From Actinostola sp. cb2023 (Eukaryota; Cnidaria; Anthozoa; Actiniaria; Actinostolidae), in NCBI GenBank assembly GCA_033675265.1, contig JAUJYZ010000068.1, positions 106,001 through 170,000 on the forward strand: 64,000 nucleotides of DNA, written 5' to 3'. Every line of letters begins with the position of its first letter. The stretch's first letter is position 1. Positions 1 to 10,824 of this stretch are shown here, one piece after another. A program made the position numbers and the translations under genes. The notes beneath the pieces were generated by a model. That model made no database searches, was not told where the DNA came from, and saw only the letters and a program-made list of their open reading frames with translations.

Positions 1-2690
1 GCAACTACAGCAAACTACAGCAACTACAGCAACTACAGCAACTACACAGCAACTACAGCAACTACAGCAACTACAGCACTACAACTACAGCAACTACAGC
101 AACTACAGCAACTACAGCAACTACAGCAACTACACTACAACTACAGCAACTACAGCAACTACAGCAGCAACTACAGCAACTACAGCAACTACAGCAACTA
201 CAGCAACTACAGCAACTACAGCAACTACAGCAACTACAGCAACTACAGCAACTACAGCAACTACATGAACTACAGCAACTACAGCAACTACAGCAACTAC
301 AGCAACTACATGAACTACAGCAACTACAGCAACTACAGCAACTACAGCAACTACAGCAACTACAGCAACTACAGCAACTACAGCAAGCAAGCTACAGCAA
401 CTACAGCAACTACAGCAACTACAGCAACTACAGCAACTACAGCAACTACTACAGCAACTACAGCAACTACAGCAACTACAGCAACTACAGCAACTACAGC
501 AACTACAGCTACACTACAGCAGCAACTACAGCAACTACAGCAACTACAGCAACTACAGCAACTACAGCAACTACAGCAACTACAGCAACTACAGCAACTA
601 CAGCAACTACAGCAACTACAGCAACTACAGCAACTACAGCAACTACAGCAACTACATGAATTACAACACCTACGGTAACTACAGCAACTACAGCAACTAC
701 AGCAACTACAGCAACTACAGCAACTACAGCAACTACAGCAACTAAATACTACATGAACTACAGTAACTATACAGTAACTACATGAACTACAACTACAGCA
801 ACTACATTAACTACAGCAACTACATGAACTACAGTACGTACATGAACTACAGCAACAACGACAGCAACTACATGAACTACACAGCAACTACAGCAACTAC
901 AGCAACTACAGCAACTACAGCAACTACAGCAACTACAGCAACTACAGCAACTACAGCAACTACAGCAACTACAGCAACTACAGCAAGCAACTACAGCAAC
1001 TACAGCAACTACAGCAACTACAGCAACTACAGCAACTACAGCAACTACAGCAACTACAACTACAGCAACTACAGCAACTACACACTACAACTACAGCAAC
1101 TACAGCAACTACAGCAACTACAGCAACTACAGCAACTACAGCAACTACAGCAACTACAGCAACTACAGCAACTACAGCAACTACAGCAACTACAGCAACT
1201 ACAGCAACTACAGCAACTACAGCAACTACAGCAACTACAGCAACTACAGCAACTACAGCAACTACAGCAACTACAGCAACTACAGCAACTACAGCAACTA
1301 CAGCAACTACAGCAACGACAGCAACGACAGCAACTACAGCAACTACAGCAACTACAGCAACTACATGAATTACAACACCTACGGTAACTACAGTAACTAC
1401 AGCAACTGCAGCAACTACAGCAACTAAATATACATGAACTACAGTAACTATACAGTAACTACATTAACTACAGCAACTACATTAACTACAGCAACTACAT
1501 GAACTACAGTAACTATACAGTAACTACATTAACTACAGCAACTACATGAACTACAGTACGTACATGAACTACAGCAACTAACTACAGTAAGTGCAGCAAC
1601 TACTTGAACTACAGCAACTAGTATACAGCAACTACAGCAACTACAGCAACTACATGAATTACAACACCTACGGTAACTACAGCAACTGCAGCAACTACAG
1701 CAACTACATGAACTACAGTACGTACATGAACTACAGCAACTACTTGAACTACAGTAACTACAGCAACTACAGTAACTACAGTAACTACAGTAACTACAGT
1801 GAACTACAGTAAGTATACAGTAACTACATTAACTACAGCAACTACATGAACTACAGCAACTACATGAACTACAACACCTACAGTAACTACAGCAACTACA
1901 TGAACTACAGCAACTACATGCAACTACAACTACATGAACTACAGCAACTACAGTAACTACAGTAACTACATGAACTACAGCAACTACATGAACTACATGA
2001 ACTACAGCAACTACAGCAACTACAGCAACTACATGAACTACAGCAACTACAGCAACTACATGAACTACATGAACTGCAGCAACTACAGTAACTACAGTAC
2101 TACATGAACTACAGTAACTATACAGTAACTACATTAACTACAGCAACTACATTAACTACAGTACGTACATGAACTACAGCAACTACGTGAACTACAGTAA
2201 GTACAGCAACTACTTGAACTACAGTAACTACAGCAACTACAGTAACTACAGTAACTACAGTAACTACAGTGAACTACAGTAAGTATACAGTAACTACATT
2301 AACTACAGCAACTACATGAACTACAGCAACTACATGAACTACAACACCTACAGTAACTACAGCAACTACATGATCATGTAGTTGCTGTAGTTACTGTAGG
2401 TGTTGTAGTTCATGTATACATGAACTACAACACCTACAGTAACTACAGTAACTACATGAACTACAGCAACTACATGAACTACATGAACTGCAGCAACTAC
2501 AGTAACTACAGTAACTACATGAACTACAGCAACTACATGAACTACATGAACTACAGCAACTACAGCAACTACATGAACTACAGCAACTACAGCAACTACA
2601 TGAACTACATGAACTGCAGCAACTACAGTAACTACAGTACTACATGAACTACAGTAACTATACAGCAACTACAGTAACTACATGAACTGT
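1..2690. repeat. 9-bp minisatellite, CAACTACAG
   Basis: The stretch is a near-continuous tandem array of CAACTACAG. Variants such as CATGAACTA, CAGTAACTA and an inserted AACACCTAC become common after about 650. The 9-bp period keeps all frames open, so it yields spurious open frames of repeated SNY, ATT or LQQ on the plus strand and VVA on the minus strand. I see no start context, splice site or codon bias that argues for coding. The left boundary lies outside the window. Confidence 0.95.
2340..2460. repeat. Orientation switch inside the 9-bp satellite
   Basis: Between about 2373 and 2415 the satellite runs in the opposite orientation. It is flanked by two palindromic joints, CATGATCATG near 2368-2377 and CATGTATACATG near 2411-2422. 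The segment containing ACAACACCTACAGTAAC is therefore read forward, reversed, then forward again. Such a structure could form a cruciform or come from a template switch. Confidence 0.75.
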
Positions 2691-2768
2691 CCGCGAACAT
2701 AACTTTTGGTACTTGTTCCAAATTGTGCAAGCGAGCGATTTGTTCTTCTTCATAGTATACTTTATATA

Positions 2769-2959
2769 TAAATTAAAGATATACTTTTTGTCTCTGACTT
2801 GAGCTTTTTTATTCAGACGTTTCGACTGTAAATCAACAGTCTTCATCAGTTGGATAGTAAGAAACTGCGCGCGGATATATTATGAAGACTGTTGATTTAC
2901 AGTCGAAACGTCTGAATAAAAAAGCTAAAGTCAGAGACAAAAGTATATCTTTAATTTAA
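2769..2959. repeat. Foldback element with hammerhead-like core
   Basis: Two arms of about 77 bp (2769-2846 and 2882-2959) are near-perfect reverse complements around a 35-bp loop. On the minus strand the left arm contains CTGATGA, then a GACTG...CAGTC hairpin, then GAAACGTC. This is the order of a hammerhead ribozyme core. The plus-strand reading of the right arm keeps the hairpin and GAAACGTC but has lost the CTG of CTGATGA. The AATAAA-like tail after GAAACGTC resembles the ends of Penelope-like elements or retrozymes. Helix I pairing looks weak, so this is probably a relic. Confidence 0.6.
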
Positions 2960-4052
2960 AACATGAATCCTGACTGCAAGTTCAACATTTTAAAAATACT
3001 TTATATATGCCTATTATATTTATGATTATAATAAACCAAGTGTACCGCTATGGCTAATATTTGCTGTTGACCTATTTATTTGGCCTTAAAAGAAGAACAT
3101 GCAACATGGAAACAAACAAAACAAAACTAAATATATAAATAAACCAACAAAAAACTGATGACGTCAAATATGCCTTACGGATTAGCCAAGGGTAAAACCA
3201 ACTCGTTTATATTTCTGTAGATGTTTGAAATCATACTCGGTATGACAGACTGACTTACCTCAGTTTTCGTTATCCTTTATACGTCGATTGTCAGTATTTC
3301 TTAACTCAACCAATAACTGTTGGTAGGAAGAAAACAAATCTTACATAAACACACTGACTGTAATACACGTGAATACTCATGACTGATTCGCTGGATGTGA
3401 TTGGTCAACATCAGCTTATGAATTATACATTATAGAACATATATATCAGGATAGTTAAGGCATGGGTCTCAAACATTTCAAAATGGCGGCTTTAAAAACA
3501 ATAGGCTAGGGGTTGTCTATTTGTCTTCCGTTTCTATGGAAACATGTAATCTGACCTTTGACCTTCAATATCAAAATTTTACATAAACGTCTCCTGGAGG
3601 ACAATAAAAAGTTTTCGTAGGATGGATATTTCTATGTGAATAAATCAGAGTTAGTGTGTAGTCTCTCGGTCCAATTTGAAATTTGTTTAACTTGTTTGGA
3701 AGTCTCATTAAGGTACACATGACATTTGATACTCTTTATTTTCTTCTTTGTTATAATATTATTTCATGATATCTAATTGGAGCGATAAACTTGAAGGCAT
3801 ATAGTATCATATAGAATGTTTAATAATCCAATACATCAAAAAATTTCCATACTCCCGAGGCCTTGAAAGTTATTTTTCAAAACTTCAGTTCAAAGGTCAA
3901 GTATGATGTCACCATGGTTACCATATTAGTAAAAATTAACAAAGTGTTTGTCTTAATGATGTGTCCTTAACTGTAGTCTCTACAGTAAAATTAGATGATA
4001 TTACAGCCGTTCTAAGCTTTTATGGGCGTGGTCGTCTTGGACCCGTGCCTTA
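2960..4052. other. Non-coding stretch, no feature recognised
   Basis: This is AT-rich DNA with only short open frames. I see no tandem repeat, no clear exon with both splice sites and no recognisable domain. The boundary with the BEL/Pao element is sharp at the target duplication. Confidence 0.6.
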
Positions 4053-4057
4053 ATGCC

Positions 4058-4393
4058 TGTTGGGTCCAAAGAACTGATTTCCAGTCAAGTAACTCACATC
4101 TCCTTTTAATAAATTCAAAATCAGCCAGACGATATTCTCACCGATAGACAGAGAATTCGCTGTAAAAAAGGGCGAATAACAGGTCAAAACAATTACTAAA
4201 GGGTGCTAAAAGGAAGCTAATACTTACACATATGCGGATTCTGGTGGACAATCTCTGAATATGAGCTACTTCACGTAAATAATGGGTAAGAAAAACTAGC
4301 AATAAACTCGAACGTCCGTCCCTCATGGTCACGTCTTGACCCGCCGAGGCTCACGGGAAAAAACCTACGACAAACAGGGATCCCGCGATAACA
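4058..4393 (-). repeat. BEL/Pao 3' LTR
   Basis: This 336-bp LTR is the downstream copy in the sense of the element. In element orientation it begins TGTTATCGCGGG and ends GACCCAACA, the usual TG...CA termini. I see no difference from the other LTR on reading through both. The 64-residue open frame inside each LTR is identical and has no sign of being a gene. Confidence 0.93.
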
Positions 4394-4404
4394 TCCCGCC
4401 CCCC
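4394..4404 (-). other. Polypurine tract
   Basis: Directly upstream of the 3' LTR, the minus strand reads GGGGGGCGGGA. This purine run sits exactly where the plus-strand primer of an LTR element is expected. Confidence 0.75.
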
Positions 4405-4465
4405 ATGAATCCCTAATGTTAAGGGTTCATAACAGTTAATACATTCACTTATAGTCTTGATCAGT

Positions 4466-4831
4466 TCAAATTTCATCATTGTCCGCCTCGAGAAGACATA
4501 TCTTTGTCACTGGTCTCTTGAACGTAGTGCCCTTAGCTCGGACTTCTACACTTCTTACTAAGCCATCCGCTCCAGGAAACACGTTGATCACTCTTCCGAG
4601 AACCCATTGATTTCTTGGAACGTTATCATCTGCAATGAGTACAATTGCTCCAGTTTGTAAGTTCCTCTGACTCTGTTGCCACTTATGTCGTACTTGTAAG
4701 GATGGCAAGTATTCCCTCAACCAACGTTTCCAATAGTGATTGGCTAGCAGTTGTGCCTGTCGCCATCGTTTTCGGCTGAATTTATCCTTTTCATCTACAA
4801 TGCCTGGGGGAAGATTTGTCGACGGACGCAC
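4466..4831 (-). CDS. BEL/Pao C-terminal domain (DUF5641-like)
   Basis: This open frame carries the short domain that follows the integrase in BEL/Pao polyproteins. It has a WKRWLREYLPSL segment, then WQQSQRNLQTG, then a small beta-rich part with WVLGRVINVFPG and VRAKGT. It ends about 70 bp before the 3' LTR. It is in a different frame from the integrase frame upstream and overlaps it by about 40 bp, so a single indel near 4.81 kb separates the two. It would be the last part of the polyprotein. Confidence 0.85.
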   Translation of the reverse strand: MRPSTNLPPGIVDEKDKFSRKRWRQAQLLANHYWKRWLREYLPSLQVRHKWQQSQRNLQTGAIVLIADDNVPRNQWVLGRVINVFPGADGLVRSVEVRAKGTTFKRPVTKICLLEADNDEI

Positions 4832-7772
4832 GTTCAGGAAATGGTTTAGGCGTCAACGGTTCATCATCATCAGTACCCGAGGGGTTTCTTGTCAATGGTC
4901 TCGAGTTAGCGATGCGTTCGGCTTCGGTAAACACGGTGTTGAGGACCTCTTCGTTCATTGGATCGTTGCCCAAGATGGCTTTGAGGCTTCTTTTGACGAT
5001 TCGCACTAGTCGTTCCCACACTCCCGACATGTGGGCTGCTCCTGGAGGATGGAATACCCACTTGCAGCCTCTGTGTGTCAATTCTCTTTCAACCTTATCG
5101 TGGTCCATCTTCTCTATTGATTCCCGGATCTCTCTTTCTGCGCCTACAAAATTAGTACCGTTGTCGGAGCGGAGCTCCTTCACTTGCCCTCTTCGATTGA
5201 GAAATCTCATCAGCACTAATATGAAGTCATCCGTTTCTAGCGACTTGGCAACTTCGAGGTGTACAGCTCGAGAGTTCATGCAGGTAAAAATCGCTCCCCA
5301 GCGCTTCTCTATCACTCTTCCTCTTCCTCTTTTAACGTAGAAAGGACCGAAATAGTCCACGCCTGAATAAGTAAATGGAGGCTCGTATGGGATCATCCGC
5401 ACCTTGGGTAGTTCACCCATTCCTTGGTGCATCCTCGGGGCTAACTGCTTTCTGCAATGGAGACACTTTCCCAGGACTGTCTTGATGGATACTCTCGCCT
5501 TCACGACCCAGAATTGCTCTCGCAACAGGGACAGTAGTTGTTCAACGCCACAATGTCCATTGCTCTCGTGAAGGTGTCGGATTAGTAGAGTCGTAATATG
5601 GTGTTTCTTGGGCAATATTATCGGATTCGCAGCGTCAGGAGAAATTGGGGCAAGGGATATCCTTCCACCAACTCTCATCACATCATCCTCCTTCATGATT
5701 GGTTTAAGCTTCAAAATCTCGCTTGATGCCTTCAGTCGCTTTCCTTCCTTTAGATTCCTCATCTCCTCCGGGTAGACTGTTCTCTGAACTAAGATTGCGA
5801 CGTGTCTCTTAGATCTTTCCAAATCGTCAGGGCCGATTCGTTTTTGAATGTCATTTTCAATTAGCTCCTTTTTCTTCACAGAACGGGACTTCAGCCAGTC
5901 AATAAATTTCAGCAGCCAAGCTATCTTGCGTAGAGTGTCAACCCACTGCGAAGAGTTGTTGATAAGGTCATCAACTGTTGCGGCAGGCTCGAGTTTCGTG
6001 AGATATATCTCTTTCTTCACCTCAAGATCTTCGACTGTTATGACTTCAAATCTGTTTTCAGGCCATCTATCTTCACATTCCGTCAGAAATGTTGGACCAT
6101 TTAACCAGCGCTCCTCTCTCAAGAACTCCTCCATATTTAACCCGCGACTTACATCGTCGGCAGGGTTTAACTTTCCCGGACAGTGTCTCCACTGATCCGG
6201 GCTCGTCAGCTCTCTAATCTCAGTTATCCTATTTGCAACATAGGTCTGGAACCGTCTTGTTTCATTCTGAATGTAATTAAGTGTGATCATAGAGTCAGTC
6301 CAGAAAATCACCTTCTCAAACTTGAAGTCTAACTCCTTCCTAATGGCGTGATCTACACGTGCTGCGAGTAAGGCTCCCTGTAACTCGAGTCGTGGGATGC
6401 TTACGCTTTTGATTGGGGCGTTTCTTGATTTTCCAGCTATGAAGGAGCATTCGATTACACCATCTGGATACTCAATTCTCAAGTAGGTGGCAGTACCGTA
6501 GGCAGCTTCGGATGCATCACAGAAATGATGCAGTTGCAGGCGAACTCCTTCATGATCTAGTCGACTGAAGTAGCATCTTGTGATTCTGAAGTTCTGCAGG
6601 AGTGGAAGACTGCTTTTCCATTTTTTCCACTTCTCGAGGATTTCACCATCAAGTGGCTGGTCCCATGGGAGTTTTCGTCTCCATAAGGTCTGCATTATCT
6701 GTTTTGCTGGTAACATTGCTGGAGCTGCCAAGTTTAGGGGATCGAAGACTGACGAGATTGTGGACAGTACACCCCTCATCGTATCAGGTTTGTTTAAGTT
6801 AGTGACTTTAAACCCGAACGTATCAGATTCAACGTCCCACTGAATACCAAGGGCTCGGTCGGTCGGTAATTCATCTAGATCGAGGTCCAGTGTAGGTGCG
6901 GCTCTCTTTTCAATAGGTATCGCAGCCAAGACTTGGCGATTGTTACTCATAAATTTCGTAAGGTTAAAGCCTCCCCTGGCACAGAGCTCCTCCAACTGTT
7001 CAGCAAGTCTGATCGCCTCACTTGGTGTGGGCACCGACTTCAAGATATCGTCAACGTAAAAGTTTCTTCTTAAGGTCTCGATAGTAATCGGGTCGAAGTC
7101 CTTCTGGTTGTCATCTGCCAATCTCTTTAACGTTGAGTTCGCAGAGCAGGGTGAGTCAGCAGCTCCAAAGATATGTACGGTCATGACAAAGTCTTCAGGG
7201 GGCTCGTCAACACTTTCGCTCCACCACAAGAATCTCAAAGAGTCATGGTCATCTGGTTGCACCTTCACCTGATGGAACATACTTTCTATGTCAGCAACCA
7301 CTGTGTTATTTTCTTGCCGAAATCTCATCAGGACACCAACTAGGCTATTGGTACAGTCAGGACCATGCAAGAGATTTTTGTTGAGGGAGGTGCCTTCACA
7401 TTCTGCGGCAGCATCAAATACAATTCGCGGCTTGCCGGGCTTGTTCGGATTGGTTACAGAGAAATGTGGCAAGTACCAAGTTCTGGGTCCTGTTTTAGCT
7501 GCTTCCTCTGGCGACAACTTTCGGGCGTGTCCCTTGGCAATATACCCATCCATCACTGCTCGATACTTCGTTTCAAGGTCTGGTTCCCGGGCGAACTTTC
7601 GTTTCAGACTACGCATTCTTCGCTCAGCCTCTGGTTTGTTCTTTGGCAATTGCAAGTCATCCTTCCGCCACAGTAGTCCTGTCTCATAGTGACCTTCACA
7701 CATCTTTGTGGTTCTTTGTAGTATGTCAACTGCACGCTTGTCCTCTCTAGACAAATTATGCGATGCGTACAA
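4791..7772 (-). CDS. BEL/Pao pol: RT, RNase H, integrase
   Basis: This 993-codon frame holds most of pol. The reverse transcriptase has the first catalytic aspartate in VVADIESMF (about residues 157-165) and the YVDD box near residue 240. The RNase H region follows with FCDASEAAYGT and the FWTDSM motif. The integrase has an N-terminal zinc-binding part (HLHESNGHCG ... CLHCRK), then the catalytic core with D in GVDYFGP, D in RSDNGTNF and E in SGVWERLV. All catalytic residues are present. The frame is intact over almost 3 kb, which fits a young copy. Its 5' end is shifted relative to the protease frame at about 7.83 kb. Confidence 0.95.
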   Translation of the reverse strand: MYASHNLSREDKRAVDILQRTTKMCEGHYETGLLWRKDDLQLPKNKPEAERRMRSLKRKFAREPDLETKYRAVMDGYIAKGHARKLSPEEAAKTGPRTWYLPHFSVTNPNKPGKPRIVFDAAAECEGTSLNKNLLHGPDCTNSLVGVLMRFRQENNTVVADIESMFHQVKVQPDDHDSLRFLWWSESVDEPPEDFVMTVHIFGAADSPCSANSTLKRLADDNQKDFDPITIETLRRNFYVDDILKSVPTPSEAIRLAEQLEELCARGGFNLTKFMSNNRQVLAAIPIEKRAAPTLDLDLDELPTDRALGIQWDVESDTFGFKVTNLNKPDTMRGVLSTISSVFDPLNLAAPAMLPAKQIMQTLWRRKLPWDQPLDGEILEKWKKWKSSLPLLQNFRITRCYFSRLDHEGVRLQLHHFCDASEAAYGTATYLRIEYPDGVIECSFIAGKSRNAPIKSVSIPRLELQGALLAARVDHAIRKELDFKFEKVIFWTDSMITLNYIQNETRRFQTYVANRITEIRELTSPDQWRHCPGKLNPADDVSRGLNMEEFLREERWLNGPTFLTECEDRWPENRFEVITVEDLEVKKEIYLTKLEPAATVDDLINNSSQWVDTLRKIAWLLKFIDWLKSRSVKKKELIENDIQKRIGPDDLERSKRHVAILVQRTVYPEEMRNLKEGKRLKASSEILKLKPIMKEDDVMRVGGRISLAPISPDAANPIILPKKHHITTLLIRHLHESNGHCGVEQLLSLLREQFWVVKARVSIKTVLGKCLHCRKQLAPRMHQGMGELPKVRMIPYEPPFTYSGVDYFGPFYVKRGRGRVIEKRWGAIFTCMNSRAVHLEVAKSLETDDFILVLMRFLNRRGQVKELRSDNGTNFVGAEREIRESIEKMDHDKVERELTHRGCKWVFHPPGAAHMSGVWERLVRIVKRSLKAILGNDPMNEEVLNTVFTEAERIANSRPLTRNPSGTDDDEPLTPKPFPERASVDKSSPRHCR

Positions 7773-7806
7773 TGACTCATCATCATTACTACATCCACGA
7801 GCACTT

Positions 7807-8810
7807 TTAGTACCGAATCCTTCCAGTTTTCCAAAAGTTTTCTATTTGTTCGTGTAAGTTCTTGTCGCAAACGGTGAAGTTAAAGGCCAATTCCTTAGAA
7901 CATGGAATACCTTTAACAGTTCCGGTAATAACCCAACCTAGTGGGCCTCTCAATGCCTTTAACTTGCTATCAGGTGAACTTGGCCTTCGCACTTCAAATA
8001 CTTCGTGAGCATAGTCTACGTCCTTTCCAATCAAAACCGTAACTTTACTCAATTCTACTTCAGGAATGTGAATATCCTTTAAGTGGGGATGGCATGTCCT
8101 GTCAATGTCTTTGGGAAGACACTGTTCTGCTATATTAAATTTCTCAGATACTAGACCTTCTTCTACTGTTATGATCTCTCCAATGCCAGAAGCCGACTGA
8201 AGCTCAAACTCTACAACTTCAAGTTCCTCGTTTGTTTTCTCCATCAAAGTGCTCACAGATATCAATTCTTTCCTTCCCTCTAGACCAAGTTTCTTTGCAA
8301 TGTCCTTGCTTATCATTGTTCCACGAGACGCGTTGTCTAGTATACCATAAGTTGTCATTGAACGCCCATTTGGGGCTATCACTTTTACTGGAACTACGTG
8401 GAGCAACACGGTACTTGAGGTCTTTTCAGTAACTGTTGCATACTGTTCAGTACTCTTCAGTTTGTCAGATTGTACATTTTTGTCATTCGCACCTTGAGAG
8501 TCACTTGGTTCCACTGACTTCTGTTTGTCTTCCTGAGTACGTCTGCCATCATTATTCATCCGAGGAGGGTTATGCAACAACTTATGATGGCGTCTATCAT
8601 TTCCACATCTACAAAACTGGTTTGATTCACATATGGCACGCATGTGACCGGACTCCATACAAACGTGACACAGTTTATTCTGCTTCACAATGTTCCATCG
8701 AGCTTTCAAGTCCTTACTCTGAAATTCTGCACACTCTGCCAGTTTGTGTGTGCCCGAACAGCATGTACATCTGCAATCGGGTGTCGGGTGTCGGGGTATT
8801 AGGTCTATTG
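7807..8810 (-). CDS. BEL/Pao zinc knuckles and aspartic protease
   Basis: The first part carries two CCHC-type knuckles. The second is canonical (CHVCMESGHMRAIC, CX2CX4HX4C) and the first, CTCCSGTHKLAEC, is less regular. After a polar linker comes the retropepsin-like domain, with ILDNASRGTMIS as the active-site stretch; the motif is D-N-A rather than D-S/T-G. The frame opens near 8.81 kb, where the gag frame ends, and closes at 7.81 kb, where the pol frame takes over, so both ends are frameshifts. The annotated start is the point of homology rather than a start codon. Confidence 0.88.
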
Positions 8811-9925
8811 GCACTGTGAAAGTTATCAGTGTCAGTGTTATCCATCTCAAAGTAAGTTGCAAAAGACGAGGTCTGTTTATTTGGACGAAAGCTTGTAGCT
8901 CTAGTGTTGCTATTTTCGTGTTGTTTTTCAGGCTTCCCTTTGTATTCAGTAAAGCCTGGGTTCACAAATCCAGGGTCGTTTTTGATAGCAGCTTGTCGTT
9001 TGACAAACTTTGCAAGGTCAGACAATTTTGGTGCCGCTCCCTTTTCCCGTATGGCATATGAGGTGTCAGCCCATTTGTTCACTAGGTATCCTGGTAGTCT
9101 TCTGACGATTTGCTTCAAATTTGTCATGGTACTTGCTTCAAGCTCGTAGCTTCCAACAAGCTTCTTCGATGCTGACTCAAGTTGTTCAGCAAAATCTCGC
9201 AGGCCAGTATAGTCAGTGTTCGGTAACTTTGGTCCATTGGTCAAGTTTTCAATGCATGCGGCAGCGACAGTCGCAGGTTGACCATACCGATCTTCCAGAA
9301 TGTCGACGACAGTTTTATACGAGCATCCCGAGACCCGCTCTATGACATCATAAGCTTCACCACCCAGGAACTTAGGTAGGAACTCTATTCTTTGGGAGTC
9401 GGTGAGGATCCCATCCTCTAAGTTATCTCTCATTCTATCTCTAAACGTTGGAAAGTCACTAGGGTTGCCTGTAAATTTCACTGGTGTCATGGCTTGGAGC
9501 ATTGTCAATTTCAGCATGACTGCTTGATTATGGAGGGCTGTATTAACCTCATACTGATTAGGTGATTCTGCTCGAGTCCCCCCACACCCAGGTCCTACTG
9601 GCTCTTTATCAGAAGTTGTTTTCTGCTCAGGTAAGGGTTTGAGCTCTTTAGGAATAGAGATGGGGTTTTCTTTCTTGATGTCAGAGTGTTCTCTATGCTT
9701 TGGTGGAATTGTCAGCGGTACAAATTCAGTGACAGTAGGATTCAATGGTTTCTTGTCACAGCCGGCAGCCCATGTAACAATTTTCTCTTGTTCTGTTAGG
9801 GGGGGAAGGAGATCTAGATCCTCTTTGTTTTCCAGGCTAAAGTTACTACAACTTTCACAATCGTTCTCCTCTAGAAACTCTGCTTCCTTTTCAGCTAGTT
9901 GTATCTCAAACTTCATCTTATACAA
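8714..9925 (-). CDS. BEL/Pao gag (DUF1759-type)
   Basis: The frame includes the conserved gag core of BEL/Pao elements: MTPVKFTGNPSDFPTFRDRM, then IEFLPKFLGGEAYDVI and a long helical segment. It is in another frame than the N-terminal piece upstream (shift near 9.92 kb) and the knuckle-protease piece downstream (shift near 8.80 kb). The last 30 or so residues, after about 8.80 kb, are probably out-of-frame run-on. The product would be the structural protein that assembles particles. Confidence 0.88.
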   Translation of the reverse strand: MYKMKFEIQLAEKEAEFLEENDCESCSNFSLENKEDLDLLPPLTEQEKIVTWAAGCDKKPLNPTVTEFVPLTIPPKHREHSDIKKENPISIPKELKPLPEQKTTSDKEPVGPGCGGTRAESPNQYEVNTALHNQAVMLKLTMLQAMTPVKFTGNPSDFPTFRDRMRDNLEDGILTDSQRIEFLPKFLGGEAYDVIERVSGCSYKTVVDILEDRYGQPATVAAACIENLTNGPKLPNTDYTGLRDFAEQLESASKKLVGSYELEASTMTNLKQIVRRLPGYLVNKWADTSYAIREKGAAPKLSDLAKFVKRQAAIKNDPGFVNPGFTEYKGKPEKQHENSNTRATSFRPNKQTSSFATYFEMDNTDTDNFHSANRPNTPTPDTRLQMYMLFGHTQTGRVCRISE

Positions 9926-10500
9926 GCTCTTCTTTTCCTCTCAAATTCCATTTCTATCTTTCTTTCTTCCATTTCGATTTCATACGTAGTTAGCTCTTCC
10001 TCTTGTAATAAGAGTAGCTTTTTTATTTCAATGTTCCTTTTTGCCTCTCTTAGTTTGGATTGCCTGGATGTTTTTGATGCATTACTAGATTTGCTTTTCA
10101 CACTTTTCGCCCCGTTTTCTGCTTGTAGTTGAAGCAAACGGTCGTTTACTGCTTTCTTGCAGTCTGAATATTCATGATGTGTTTCTGTATATTTCAATGT
10201 CACTCGGTCAATTTCTTCTTTTGATAAGTCTGTGACTAAATAGGATTGATAACAATTGTCGTATTTATTCCAAGCTGATTCAAGGTCTTTCAAGGCGATT
10301 TCTACATTCTTAGAGTCATTACATGATTCAATGCAGCTCTTAACGTTCTTAGTCGATGCACTCACGTGACCAAGGAACCCAGCGAGCGAGTTCTTGTGGT
10401 GATCCGATTCGTTCGGTTTCTCAATCGTTTCGCCACTGCTTGCTCCAGATGAACTTTCACTTTCCTTTTCCTGATCCATGTCGAATAATGTTGGGTCCAA
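9913..10500 (-). CDS. BEL/Pao gag N-terminal part
   Basis: This highly charged, Ser- and Glu-rich frame begins right at the inner edge of the 5' LTR. The first ATG (at about 10500) lies inside the LTR; a second ATG about 20 nt downstream falls outside it and may be the true start. The part from about residue 140 on is a Lys/Glu-rich coiled-coil-like helix that runs into the next piece by a frame change. No tRNA primer-binding site with a leading TGG is evident directly next to the LTR. Confidence 0.75.
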   Translation of the reverse strand: MDPTLFDMDQEKESESSSGASSGETIEKPNESDHHKNSLAGFLGHVSASTKNVKSCIESCNDSKNVEIALKDLESAWNKYDNCYQSYLVTDLSKEEIDRVTLKYTETHHEYSDCKKAVNDRLLQLQAENGAKSVKSKSSNASKTSRQSKLREAKRNIEIKKLLLLQEEELTTYEIEMEERKIEMEFERKRRACIR

Positions 10501-10824
10501 AGAACTGATTTCCAGTCAAGTAACTCACATCTCCTTTTAATAAATTCAAAATCAGCCAGACGATATTCTCACCGATAGACAGAGAATTCGCTGTAAAAAA
10601 GGGCGAATAACAGGTCAAAACAATTACTAAAGGGTGCTAAAAGGAAGCTAATACTTACACATATGCGGATTCTGGTGGACAATCTCTGAATATGAGCTAC
10701 TTCACGTAAATAATGGGTAAGAAAAACTAGCAATAAACTCGAACGTCCGTCCCTCATGGTCACGTCTTGACCCGCCGAGGCTCACGGGAAAAAACCTACG
10801 ACAAACAGGGATCCCGCGATAACA
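10489..10824 (-). repeat. BEL/Pao 5' LTR
   Basis: This 336-bp LTR is the promoter-side copy. It matches 4058-4393 throughout on reading and is followed by the second ATGCC target duplication at 10825-10829. Confidence 0.93.

Noticed and set aside
130..2668. Open frames of repeated SNY, ATT, LQQ or VVA in the left satellite
   Set aside because: They come from a 9-bp period that keeps all frames open; no initiation context or domain.
10470..10500. A standard tRNA primer-binding site next to the 5' LTR
   Set aside because: The bases inside the LTR edge do not start with TGG; a TGGACCCAACA stretch lies within the LTR end itself, so the site cannot be assigned with confidence.
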